A DNA stretch of 11,836 nucleotides. Source: Acidimicrobiia bacterium (GTDB lineage: Bacteria; Actinomycetota; Acidimicrobiia; IMCC26256). The number at the start of each line of letters is the position of its first letter. Positions within the stretch are counted from its first letter, which is position 1. The stretch is taken from assembly GCA_023262065.1 (NCBI GenBank), contig JALRDW010000300.1, positions 1 to 11,836 on the forward strand, read 5' to 3'. The translations under genes were made by a program, and so were the position numbers. Below, piece by piece: positions 6,209 to 11,836 of this stretch. The notes below the pieces were generated by a model, which saw nothing but the letters and a program-made list of their open reading frames with translations, did not search any database and was not told the origin of the DNA.

Positions 6209-7495
6209 ATGGATCCGTCCGCCGAGGTCGTCCCGACCGCGGGGCCACGTGTGCGCGCCGTGGTCCGGGTCGTGGTGGCGAACGGGTTCGGCTCGCTCGC
6301 CGACCTGCTCCACCGGGACCGCACCCGGCGGCTCGCACGGCGCACCCGGCGGATGCTGGAGGCCCTCGGGCCGACCTTCATCAAGCTCGGTCAGGTGCTC
6401 TCGACCCGTCCCGACATCCTGCCCGACGCGGTCGCATCCGAACTCGCCCTCCTCCAGGACCACGCGCCGCTCGTCCGCTTCGCCGAGGTCCGGGCGGTCG
6501 TCGAGGCCGAGCTGGGTGCGTCGATCGAGGCCCGGTACGCAGAGTTCGACCCGGTGCCGCTCGCCGCGGCCTCGATCGGGCAGGTGCACGCGGCGGAGCT
6601 GCCCGACGGCACCGCCGTGGTGGTGAAGGTCCGACGACCGGCGGTGCGTCGCACCATCGAGGTGGACCTGCGCATCCTCGATCGGACCGCCCGGATCCTC
6701 GCCCGGATCTCGAGGATCGCCCGCCGCTACGACGTGGTGGGCCTCGCCGAGCGATTCGCGACCACCTTGCGGCGGGAGTGCGACTACATCCAGGAGGGCC
6801 ACAACGCCGAGGCGATCGCGGCGGCCCTCGCCGGAGTGCCGCACGTCGTCGTGCCCGGGATCGATTGGCCCCGGACCACCGACGGGGTGCTCACCGAGGT
6901 CCGGGTGGCCGGGGCGAAGGTCGACGACGTCGTGACGCTCGAGCGGATGGGGGTCGATCGCGCCGCGGTCGCGGTCACCTTCGCCGACGCATACCTCACG
7001 ATGGTGTTCGGCAACGGGTTCTTCCACGCAGACCCCCACCCGGGCAACGTGTTCGTCGACGAGGATGCCGTCGTCTCCTTCGTGGACTTCGGCATGACGG
7101 GACAGGTCGATCCGGTCACCGAGCGGTCGCTCGGCGGGGTGCTGCTCGCGATCGTCGCCGCCGACCGGGTGCGGATGGCCGACGCGCTCCTCGGGCTCGG
7201 GATGGCGACCCGGACGGTCGACCGGGCGCGCCTCGAGCACGATCTCGGACACCTCCTCGACCGATACGGTCACCGGTCGCTCGAGGAGATGCCGGTCGCC
7301 GAGGTGCTCGGCGAGGTGATGCACATCGTGCGGCGGCACCGCCTCACGCTCCCGCCCGATCTGGCGCTGCTCGTCAAGACCGTGATGATGTGCGAGGGGG
7401 TGGCCCTGCGGCTCGACCCCGGCTTCCTGCTCGTGCCGCGGTTGCTGCCCTTCGCGGCCCGCATCGCCGGGGGCGATGAGGTGCCGGATCCCTGA
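6209..7495 (+). CDS. ABC1/AarF/UbiB family atypical protein kinase-like protein
   Basis: A 428-residue member of the ABC1 (AarF/UbiB/COQ8) family. The signature elements appear in order: the family-specific KxGQ motif in FIKLGQVLSTRPDILP (Lys59-Gln62); the alanine-rich loop AAASIGQVHAAELPDG (119-134) that replaces the protein-kinase glycine loop; the VVVKV lysine strand (Lys140); ECDYIQEGHNAEA (190-202), which holds the ExxN-like metal/nucleotide residues; the catalytic-loop equivalent FFHADPHPGN (271-280); and VDFG (292-295), equivalent to DFG. UbiB and COQ8 support ubiquinone synthesis through ATPase activity. In actinobacteria, which make menaquinone, the role is unclear, and lipid or isoprenoid handling is only a guess. 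Unlike many UbiB proteins, the C-terminus ends with only a weakly hydrophobic segment (about 402-420), so membrane anchoring is uncertain. Start ATG 6209 is set by the -10 element just upstream. Confidence 0.93.
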   Translation: MDPSAEVVPTAGPRVRAVVRVVVANGFGSLADLLHRDRTRRLARRTRRMLEALGPTFIKLGQVLSTRPDILPDAVASELALLQDHAPLVRFAEVRAVVEAELGASIEARYAEFDPVPLAAASIGQVHAAELPDGTAVVVKVRRPAVRRTIEVDLRILDRTARILARISRIARRYDVVGLAERFATTLRRECDYIQEGHNAEAIAAALAGVPHVVVPGIDWPRTTDGVLTEVRVAGAKVDDVVTLERMGVDRAAVAVTFADAYLTMVFGNGFFHADPHPGNVFVDEDAVVSFVDFGMTGQVDPVTERSLGGVLLAIVAADRVRMADALLGLGMATRTVDRARLEHDLGHLLDRYGHRSLEEMPVAEVLGEVMHIVRRHRLTLPPDLALLVKTVMMCEGVALRLDPGFLLVPRLLPFAARIAGGDEVPDP

Positions 7496-7534
7496 ACCCC
7501 GCCGGGGGATTGGGGTCCCGGCCCGCCCGGGTGC

Positions 7535-7540
7535 GAGGAT
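7535..7540 (+). promoter_or_regulatory. -10-like element before the small membrane gene
   Basis: GAGGAT ends 8 bases before the ATG at 7549. It is a GANNNT variant like that before the ABC ATPase. The same bases contain GAGG and could also serve as a weak ribosome site at a rather long distance, so the assignment is uncertain. Confidence 0.3.
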
Positions 7541-7548
7541 GCCCGGCC

Positions 7549-7941
7549 ATGGACAACCGTCAGCGCGCCATCTACCTCTCCCGGGTCCGGGTCGGCATCG
7601 GCCTCACCATGCTCGCGATGCCGCGCACGGTGGGTCGTGCGCTGGCCGGTCGCGGTGCCGACTCGCCGGCGGCGGCCACGCTGTGCCGAGGGATGGGTGG
7701 GCGCGACGCGGTGCTCGGAGCGGGTGCGGCGATCGCGCTCGCCGAGCGCGACACGGGCCACAACTGGTTGTCCATGACGGCGTTGGCCGACGGCATCGAT
7801 GCCGCGGTGCTGCTGCTCACGCCCCGCCTCCCGCTGCGGGCCCGCCTCACCGGCGTGGTCGCCGCGGCCCTCGCCGTCGCCCAGCTCGCGGTGGCCAAGG
7901 AACTTGCCGAGGGCGCGGGCGTCACCGTCGACCAGCGCTGA
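7549..7941 (+). CDS. Small membrane protein, 130 residues, DUF4267-like
   Basis: The pattern is a short hydrophobic start with an AMPRTVGRALAGRG loop, then ATLCRGMGGRDAVLGAGAAI, WLSMTALADGIDAAVLLL and a final ARLTGVVAAALAVAQLAVAK helix. It resembles four-helix DUF4267-type membrane proteins, in which a conserved GxRD follows helix 1 and a D-xx-D pair sits in helix 3. Here these are Gly51-Arg52-Asp53, and Asp81 with Asp84. Helices lie at about 14-24, 53-65, 76-91 and 98-117. The family match is from memory of the pattern and is moderate. No function is known. The ATG at 7549 is 53 bases after the ABC1 kinase stop on the same strand, so cotranscription is possible, though a -10-like GAGGAT precedes it. 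Codon use is typical of the host. Confidence 0.7.
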   Translation: MDNRQRAIYLSRVRVGIGLTMLAMPRTVGRALAGRGADSPAAATLCRGMGGRDAVLGAGAAIALAERDTGHNWLSMTALADGIDAAVLLLTPRLPLRARLTGVVAAALAVAQLAVAKELAEGAGVTVDQR

Positions 7942-7946
7942 TCGGA

Positions 7947-7969
7947 GGTCGGCGCCCGGTGCGGCGACC
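7947..7969. terminator. Imperfect hairpin between convergent stops
   Basis: GGTCGGCG (7947-7954) and CGGCGACC (7962-7969) pair over 5 bases, one mismatch and 2 more bases around a 7-base loop. They fill almost all of the 31-base gap between the small membrane gene and the acyltransferase gene, which end facing each other. Confidence 0.4.
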
Positions 7970-7972
7970 CGC

Positions 7973-9376
7973 TCAGTCCCGGCGGGCGGGAACCGCGACC
8001 GGAAGCGCCACGATCCGGTCCACCTCGGCGACGACCGCGTCGCGTCCGGCCCGTGCTGCGGCGAGCCCCTCGGGCCGCCGGGCCCAACCCGCCGCTCGGA
8101 CCGATCGGCGGAGCTCGTCGACCGTGGCGGTCCAGGCGATCGCGGCGAGGCCGGTCACCGGACCCGCGACGAGCACGGCCACCGCGCCGCGCGGGCCCCA
8201 GCGGCGCCTCGCCGCCCAGGCCTCGACCGCGTAGGTGATCGGCACGGTGACGACCGCGCTCCCGCCCTTGGCCGTGGCCTTCCACGCCGGGTGCGCCGTG
8301 CGCCGCCCCAGTCCGTAGGAGACGGCGGCCGGCAGCGCGTGGAGGGCGTACCCGGCGACACCGAGCGGAGCGAGCCCCAGGCTCAGGGCGCCGAGCCCGA
8401 GGATGCGCCGGCGGGCGTGGGCCGCGTCGAGGTGCACCACGTCGGCGGGGGTGTGGGTCCCGAGGGCCTCGAGCCGCTCGCGCAGGTCGTCGACCCGGGC
8501 CTCGAGTCCCTTGAAGGCGGGGCCCGAGTCGCCGCCGTGGTCGGCCAGCCGGGTGGCGAGCTCCCGCTGGAGTTCCACGACGCGGGCGTACGGCTCGGCG
8601 GCGTCGGGGTCCTCGGTGCGCACGACGACCTCGGCCGCCGCGTGGGTGACCTCTGCGGACCGCCACGAGGCGTGGGTCGCCGCGACGGTGAGCAGCGCCG
8701 CGCCGATGGCCTCGGTGAGGGCGCGCACGGCGACGGCGTCCTCGTCGCCGGCGGCGCCGAGGAACGGGACGACCTCGACCGGTTCGCCGATCTGCAGGGC
8801 GACCTGACCCCGGAACCGCCCCCGCTCCTCGTAGGTGATGCCGAGCGGCACGATGACGACGTCGTCGACCCGGCCGCCGGCGACGGCGCTGAGTGCGATG
8901 CGGGCGGTCCCGGTCTTCAACGGGAGGGTGAGCCCCGGGTGGTCGTCGACCCCGCCCTCGGGGAACACCGCGACGCGTCCGCCCGCCGCCAGCACCCCGT
9001 GGCACTGTGCGAACGCCGCGGCGTTCGTCGCCGCGTCGAACGACTCCCCGTGGACGTCGTTCCGTCGCGCGACGGGCACGCACATCGCGTACCGGAGCAG
9101 CCACGAGAGCCCCCGGATCCGCCACATCGACTTCGCGACGAGGAACCGGGGGAAGAACCCGAGGCATCCGATGAGCACCACCGGATCGGCGAGCCCGTTC
9201 GAGTGGTTGCACACGAGGATCGTCGGCCGATCGGCCGGGATGTGGTGGCGGCCCGTGACGTCGACCTGGCGCATGAACACGCGTACGACGACCCGGCACA
9301 GCCAGATGAGCGAGCGGGCCCGACCGTTCGTCGGCGCGCCGGCCGTGTTCCGCGTCGTCGTTCCCCGCCCCCGCAT
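7973..9376 (-). CDS. PlsC-type glycerophospholipid acyltransferase with long C-terminal extension
   Basis: The 467-residue protein begins with a PlsC/LPLAT domain. Block I is CNHSNGLADPVVL (56-68), giving catalytic His58 with HX5D spacing to Asp64. This is the NHxNxxxDP form found in glycerol-3-phosphate/DHAP acyltransferase-like members and not the common HX4D form. Block III is VFPEGG (137-142), followed by LKTGTARIAL, and block IV is VPLGITYEERGRFRG (176-190). The family transfers acyl chains to a glycerol-phosphate backbone at the membrane face. Residues from about 220 to 330 are charged and helical with coiled-coil-like stretches. Residues about 330-430 contain several hydrophobic segments, including GALSLGLAPLGVAGYALHAL and AVAVLVAGPVTGLAAIAW, that probably anchor it. 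The ATG at 9376 was chosen because TACCGT lies 7 bases upstream; an in-frame earlier start (9478) would place that element inside the gene. It lies 43 bases after two hotdog genes on the same strand. Confidence 0.88.
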   Translation of the reverse strand: MRGRGTTTRNTAGAPTNGRARSLIWLCRVVVRVFMRQVDVTGRHHIPADRPTILVCNHSNGLADPVVLIGCLGFFPRFLVAKSMWRIRGLSWLLRYAMCVPVARRNDVHGESFDAATNAAAFAQCHGVLAAGGRVAVFPEGGVDDHPGLTLPLKTGTARIALSAVAGGRVDDVVIVPLGITYEERGRFRGQVALQIGEPVEVVPFLGAAGDEDAVAVRALTEAIGAALLTVAATHASWRSAEVTHAAAEVVVRTEDPDAAEPYARVVELQRELATRLADHGGDSGPAFKGLEARVDDLRERLEALGTHTPADVVHLDAAHARRRILGLGALSLGLAPLGVAGYALHALPAAVSYGLGRRTAHPAWKATAKGGSAVVTVPITYAVEAWAARRRWGPRGAVAVLVAGPVTGLAAIAWTATVDELRRSVRAAGWARRPEGLAAARAGRDAVVAEVDRIVALPVAVPARRD

Positions 9377-9383
9377 GGCCACG

Positions 9384-9389
9384 ACGGTA
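9384..9389 (-). promoter_or_regulatory. -10 element for a leaderless acyltransferase transcript
   Basis: TACCGT on the minus strand ends 7 bases before the ATG at 9376, with no Shine-Dalgarno sequence between. It suggests the acyltransferase has its own promoter even though it follows the hotdog operon closely. Confidence 0.5.
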
Positions 9390-9419
9390 CCGGACGGGTG
9401 CCGGCCCGGCGACGGGGGG

Positions 9420-10253
9420 TCAGGGTCGCCGGACGGTGACGATGGCCTCGGCCACCGCACGATCCCCGGCACCCGCATCGCGGACGGTCACCGCCACGAC
9501 CGCACCGTCCGGGCGCTCGCCGAGCACCCGGCCCGTCCCCACCACCGGTCCGGAGCGGGCCGGACGCAGGAAGTGCAGCACCGTGTCCCCCGAGTACCAC
9601 CGACCCCCGAGTCGGCGGCGCGCCGCGTGCTCGGCGGTCTCGGCCACGAGCACCGCGGTCGCGCCGCCGTGGAGGATGCCCCAGGGATTGCGCAGGTCGT
9701 CGACCAGGTCGAGGCGGACGTCCCCGGGGGCGGGACCGTCACGGGTCAGGCGGAAGAAGCCGTCGAGGGAACGCGGGCCGTCGGCGGGTGGGTCGATCGG
9801 CGCGAGTCGGAACGGGCGCGGATGGTCGGGTGGGCCGCCCTCCGGTACGAGCAGCGACGCGGTCAGCGAGCCCGTGGCCAACGGGGCGCCGTCAGCACCG
9901 TGATCGACCGCACGGACCCGCGTGACCGCCGCGGTCCGACCGACCCGGAGCACCTCGGCATCGATCCCGATCGGGCCGACGACGTGCGTGCGCAGGCGCG
10001 CGACGAGGAGGTCGGTCGAGACGATCCAGCGTGGGAGGGACGCCAGCCCGCTCGCGATCCCGGCCGCGATGTCGGCCACCGCGGTGAGGATCCCCGAGTG
10101 GACCACGCCGTGGACGTCCCGCGTGCCGTCGTGGGCCGGGCAGTGCCCGGTGATGCGGATCGGGCCACCGGCCCCGGTGGTCTCGTGGAGGTCGATGCCG
10201 AGGTGGCGGGCGACGGCGCGTCCGGCGTCCGGGTCGTCGAACGCCGGCCTCAT
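9420..10253 (-). CDS. Double hotdog-fold protein, PaaI-type acyl-CoA thioesterase-like (second of two)
   Basis: A 277-residue protein with two hotdog domains. Domain 1 (about 30-137) contains HGVVHSGILTAVADIAAGIA, with His52-Ser-Gly and the acidic Asp61 in the position of the PaaI-type catalytic residue, then the paired strands VVGPIGIDAEVLRVGRTAAV. Domain 2 (about 180-277) contains NPWGILHGGATAVLVAETAE, with LHGG (194-197) and Glu205 at the equivalent site, then GPVVGTGRVLGERPDGAVVAV. Both domains keep plausible catalytic residues. Enzymes of this fold hydrolyse acyl-CoA thioesters; some are dehydratases or non-enzymatic binders. The ATG overlaps the stop of the preceding gene (ATGA), so the two are coupled and their products may form a mixed assembly. 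The PlsC-type acyltransferase follows after 43 bases, which suggests an acyl-chain supply or salvage role (inference). Confidence 0.82.
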   Translation of the reverse strand: MRPAFDDPDAGRAVARHLGIDLHETTGAGGPIRITGHCPAHDGTRDVHGVVHSGILTAVADIAAGIASGLASLPRWIVSTDLLVARLRTHVVGPIGIDAEVLRVGRTAAVTRVRAVDHGADGAPLATGSLTASLLVPEGGPPDHPRPFRLAPIDPPADGPRSLDGFFRLTRDGPAPGDVRLDLVDDLRNPWGILHGGATAVLVAETAEHAARRRLGGRWYSGDTVLHFLRPARSGPVVGTGRVLGERPDGAVVAVTVRDAGAGDRAVAEAIVTVRRP

Positions 10254-11098
10254 CGCTCGGCCCCGGGTGTCCCGACGCGCACGGCGACCGCGCGGGCCAG
10301 CGCGGTGCGGCGATCGTCGCCTCCCTCGTCCCGCACCTCGACCTCGAACTGGGCCCAGTCCGACCCGGTCCGCAGCACGCGGGCTTCGGCCCGCACCGGC
10401 CCGTGCTTCGCGAGGGCGAGGTAGTCGATCGCGAGGTCGACGCACACGGTGGGCTCGCCGATGATCCGGTCGGCGGCGGTCGTCGCGGCCCCGGCGACGA
10501 GCATCGCCACCACGCCACCCTGCATCGCGCCGAGGGTGTTCACGACGAACGGGCTCATCGGAGCCCGGATCGAATCGGGACCGACCTCGATCCCGATCGC
10601 GGCCGCTAGGTCGGCGAGGTGGGCGTCGTCGAGTGGTCGGAACTCGTGCCGCACCGGCGCGTCGAGCGGTGCCATGACGGGGTTGGTGTCGCGCCTCGGG
10701 AGGATCGCGAACGTCATCGTCGCCGTCCCCACGGGCCGGCCTGCGTCGACGATGAGGTCGACCGCGAGCACCACCGTGGTCCGGCCGCGCCGGACCACGC
10801 GTCCCTCCGCGGTGACGGCCCCGGCCCGCACGGGTGCGAGGAGGTGGAGCGTGAGGCCGGAGGTCGCGATCCAATCGGGGCGGGCCGCGAGTGCGGCGAG
10901 GCCGCCGCCGGTGGCGTCAACGAGCGTGGCGAGTGCACCCGTGGTGACCTCACCCGTCCCGCCGAGCAGGTGCGGACCGACCGAGAGGTGCGCCGTGCTC
11001 GTGAGGTCGGGCCGGTGCTCGACCCCGTACCCGAGCGAGCGCAGCACGTGGTGCGCCGGCGGGTAGCTCACGCCGATCGTGGCGTCGGCGTCTGCCAT
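10250..11098 (-). CDS. Double hotdog-fold protein, thioesterase-like (first of two)
   Basis: A 282-residue protein again made of two hotdog domains. Domain 1 (about 35-134) contains GTGEVTTGALATLVDATGGG with acidic Asp61, then LLAPVRAGAVTAEGRVVRRG. Domain 2 (about 176-275) contains NTLGAMQGGVVAMLVAGAAT, where the usual acidic residue is replaced by an alanine or glycine, so this half is probably non-catalytic, then KHGPVRAEARVLRTGSDWAQ. The first half keeps Asp61 but has TTGAL in place of HGG. The start ATG at 11098 lies 9 bases after the ppk2 stop, with no Shine-Dalgarno sequence, and the stop overlaps the next start by ATGA. The three genes therefore probably share a transcript. Sequence similarity to the second hotdog protein is low, so these are old paralogues at best. 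Substrate unknown. Confidence 0.8.
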   Translation of the reverse strand: MADADATIGVSYPPAHHVLRSLGYGVEHRPDLTSTAHLSVGPHLLGGTGEVTTGALATLVDATGGGLAALAARPDWIATSGLTLHLLAPVRAGAVTAEGRVVRRGRTTVVLAVDLIVDAGRPVGTATMTFAILPRRDTNPVMAPLDAPVRHEFRPLDDAHLADLAAAIGIEVGPDSIRAPMSPFVVNTLGAMQGGVVAMLVAGAATTAADRIIGEPTVCVDLAIDYLALAKHGPVRAEARVLRTGSDWAQFEVEVRDEGGDDRRTALARAVAVRVGTPGAER

Positions 11099-11107
11099 CG
11101 CTCGCGA

Positions 11108-11767
11108 TCAGTCGGTGACGAGCGTGGCCGCCACGTCCGGGACGTAGCGCTGCGTCGACGTGTCGGGGCGCACGTACCCGCCGTCGGCCTGCCGCTTCGG
11201 CAGTGTGACCTTCGGCTCGAGGGTGTCGTGGTACGGGACCGAGGCGAGGAGGTGGCTGATGCAGTTGATGCGGGCGCGCCGTTTGTCGTCGGCCTCGACC
11301 ACCCACCAGGGGCTGTCGGGGGTGTCGGTGTGGACGAACATCGTGTCCTTGGCCCGTGAGTAGTCGACCCAGTGGGCCCGAGAGGCGACGTCGACCGGGC
11401 TGAGCTTCCAACGCTTGAGCGGATCGTGGATCCGGGCCTCGAAGCGGCGCTCCTGCTCGTCGTCGCTCACCGAGAACCAGTACTTGATGAGGATGATGCC
11501 GTCCTCGATGAGCATGTGCTCGAAGAGGGGGGTCTGTCGCAGGAACAACTGGTACTGCTCGGGGGAGCAGAACCCGAAGACGTGCTCGACGCCGGCCCGG
11601 TTGTACCAGGACCGGTCGAACAGGACGATCTCGCCGTTGGTCGGGAGATGCTCGACGTAGCGCTGGAAGTACCACTGTCCTGCTTCTTGCGCAGATGGTG
11701 CGGAAAGTGCGATCACACGTGCTCCACGCGGGTTCAGGTGTTCCATGAACCGCTTGATCGTTCCGCC
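11108..11767 (-). CDS. ppk2: Polyphosphate kinase 2, 5' end broken
   Basis: PPK2 enzymes transfer phosphate between polyphosphate and nucleoside phosphates. Seen in the protein: [32 protein letters not shown], the Walker B-like [20 protein letters not shown] with its Asp, the lid segment [20 protein letters not shown], and [20 protein letters not shown] near the end. This is class I-like by overall pattern. The N-terminal part, including the Walker A segment usually written GRDAAGKGG, is absent. At that point the frame runs into an ilvD fragment ([10 protein letters not shown]), joined at the shared GGTI. No start codon can be given: the Met at 11746 is an internal residue of the family. Codons of the first 23 residues from that Met end in A or T 14 times, unlike the rest, so this part may come from another genome. 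It is followed after 9 bases by the hotdog genes. Confidence 0.88.
   Translation of the reverse strand, partial: GGTIKRFMEHLNPRGARVIALSAPSAQEAGQWYFQRYVEHLPTNGEIVLFDRSWYNRAGVEHVFGFCSPEQYQLFLRQTPLFEHMLIEDGIILIKYWFSVSDDEQERRFEARIHDPLKRWKLSPVDVASRAHWVDYSRAKDTMFVHTDTPDSPWWVVEADDKRRARINCISHLLASVPYHDTLEPKVTLPKRQADGGYVRPDTSTQRYVPDVAATLVTD
11756..11767. other. In-frame join of ilvD and ppk2 at a shared GGTI-coding segment
   Basis: The 12 bases encoding Gly-Gly-Thr-Ile belong equally to the DHAD motif [10 protein letters not shown] and to the PPK2 motif GKGGTIKRF. The exact crossover cannot be placed within them. A join at sequence shared by two unrelated families is typical of assembly errors or template switching during amplification. 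Confidence 0.85.
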
Positions 11768-11836
11768 TTCCGCCGCCTCGGGCGAGACGTGTCCGATCGA
11801 AAGGCCCGAGGTGCCGCCGGAGAAGCGGCCGTCGGT
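11756..11836 (-). CDS. ilvD: Dihydroxy-acid dehydratase fragment, 27 residues (foreign to its neighbour)
   Basis: The last 81 bases read [20 protein letters not shown] followed by AAEGGTI. This is the highly conserved C-terminal block of dihydroxy-acid dehydratase, the branched-chain amino acid enzyme that turns 2,3-dihydroxyacids into 2-keto acids. The Ser of TDGRFSG is the proposed catalytic base. Normal proteins continue with GLVEDGD or similar after GGTI; here the continuation is [11 protein letters not shown] from PPK2. The fragment is GC-rich with mainly G/C-ending codons. It enters from outside the window, and whether a fuller ilvD lies beyond cannot be seen. Confidence 0.85.

Noticed and set aside
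5699..7339. A 546-residue minus-strand frame opposite the ABC1 kinase
   Set aside because: Only its last 129 residues form a recognisable protein (SRPBCC). The remainder is the antisense of a well-supported kinase gene; long shadow frames are expected at this GC content.
7497..7507. CCCC-GCC-GGGG hairpin after the ABC1 kinase stop
   Set aside because: It has four base pairs, a 3-base loop and no T tract. Such short pairings are common by chance here, so it was not called a terminator.
7799..9439. A long plus-strand open frame opposite the acyltransferase
   Set aside because: It is rich in Gly, Arg, Glu and Asp with no motifs, while the minus strand has all acyltransferase blocks in order.
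1305..11750. CRISPR arrays, tRNAs, rRNAs, phage or defence genes
   Set aside because: I looked for regular spaced repeats, tRNA-like cloverleaf ends and known defence motifs and saw none; every gap between genes is under 150 bases.
11108..11836. A novel DHAD-PPK2 fusion enzyme
   Set aside because: Only 27 residues of DHAD are visible, the junction is at a segment shared by both families, the kinase Walker A is lost, and composition shifts nearby. A chimera explains all of this.

Overview
The window is a mosaic. Bases 1 to about 1304 are low-GC gammaproteobacterial DNA of Acinetobacter type: the 5' part of aroC and the 3' part of prmB, in the usual prmB-aroC order on the minus strand. From about 1305 to about 11680 the DNA is very GC-rich with almost all codons ending in G or C, several GTG starts and little Shine-Dalgarno sequence. 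It reads as one stretch of an actinobacterial chromosome, probably of the Acidimicrobiia type (that placement is inference). The last ~160 bases change again. The 5' side of a polyphosphate kinase 2 gene switches to A/T-ending codons near 11680, and at 11756-11767 it runs in frame into a fragment of a dihydroxy-acid dehydratase gene (ilvD). Both edges therefore look like joins between unrelated genomes, most simply metagenome assembly or binning chimeras. Genes touching the edges should not be read as real fusions.

Layout of the actinobacterial part. Plus strand: a CurA/PTGR-type NADP-dependent oxidoreductase missing about 20 N-terminal residues (1305-2261), then an 88-residue two-helix membrane protein (2318-2584). 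Minus strand: a DUF3817 membrane protein overlapping a secreted, probably lipid-anchored alpha/beta hydrolase (3881 down to 2659). Plus: an ABC-2 type exporter pair, ATPase and permease, joined by a 4-base overlap (4011-5629). Minus: an SRPBCC-fold protein (6088-5699). Plus: an ABC1/AarF/UbiB atypical kinase (6209-7495) and a small membrane protein resembling DUF4267 (7549-7941). Minus: a run of ppk2 (broken), two adjacent double-hotdog thioesterase-like genes, and a PlsC-type acyltransferase (about 11767 down to 7973).

Many starts sit 6-8 bases downstream of a TANNNT-like -10 element with no Shine-Dalgarno sequence, so leaderless transcripts seem common here, and this was used to choose several starts. 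Convergent gene ends are separated by hairpins that may act in both directions. The only clear functional theme is acyl/lipid handling on the right: four hotdog domains next to an acylglycerophosphate-type acyltransferase. I saw no RNA genes, insertion sequences, CRISPR arrays or phage genes. No gap between genes exceeds 300 bases. I found no convincing evidence for a new multi-gene system; the joins are the most important thing to know about this window.
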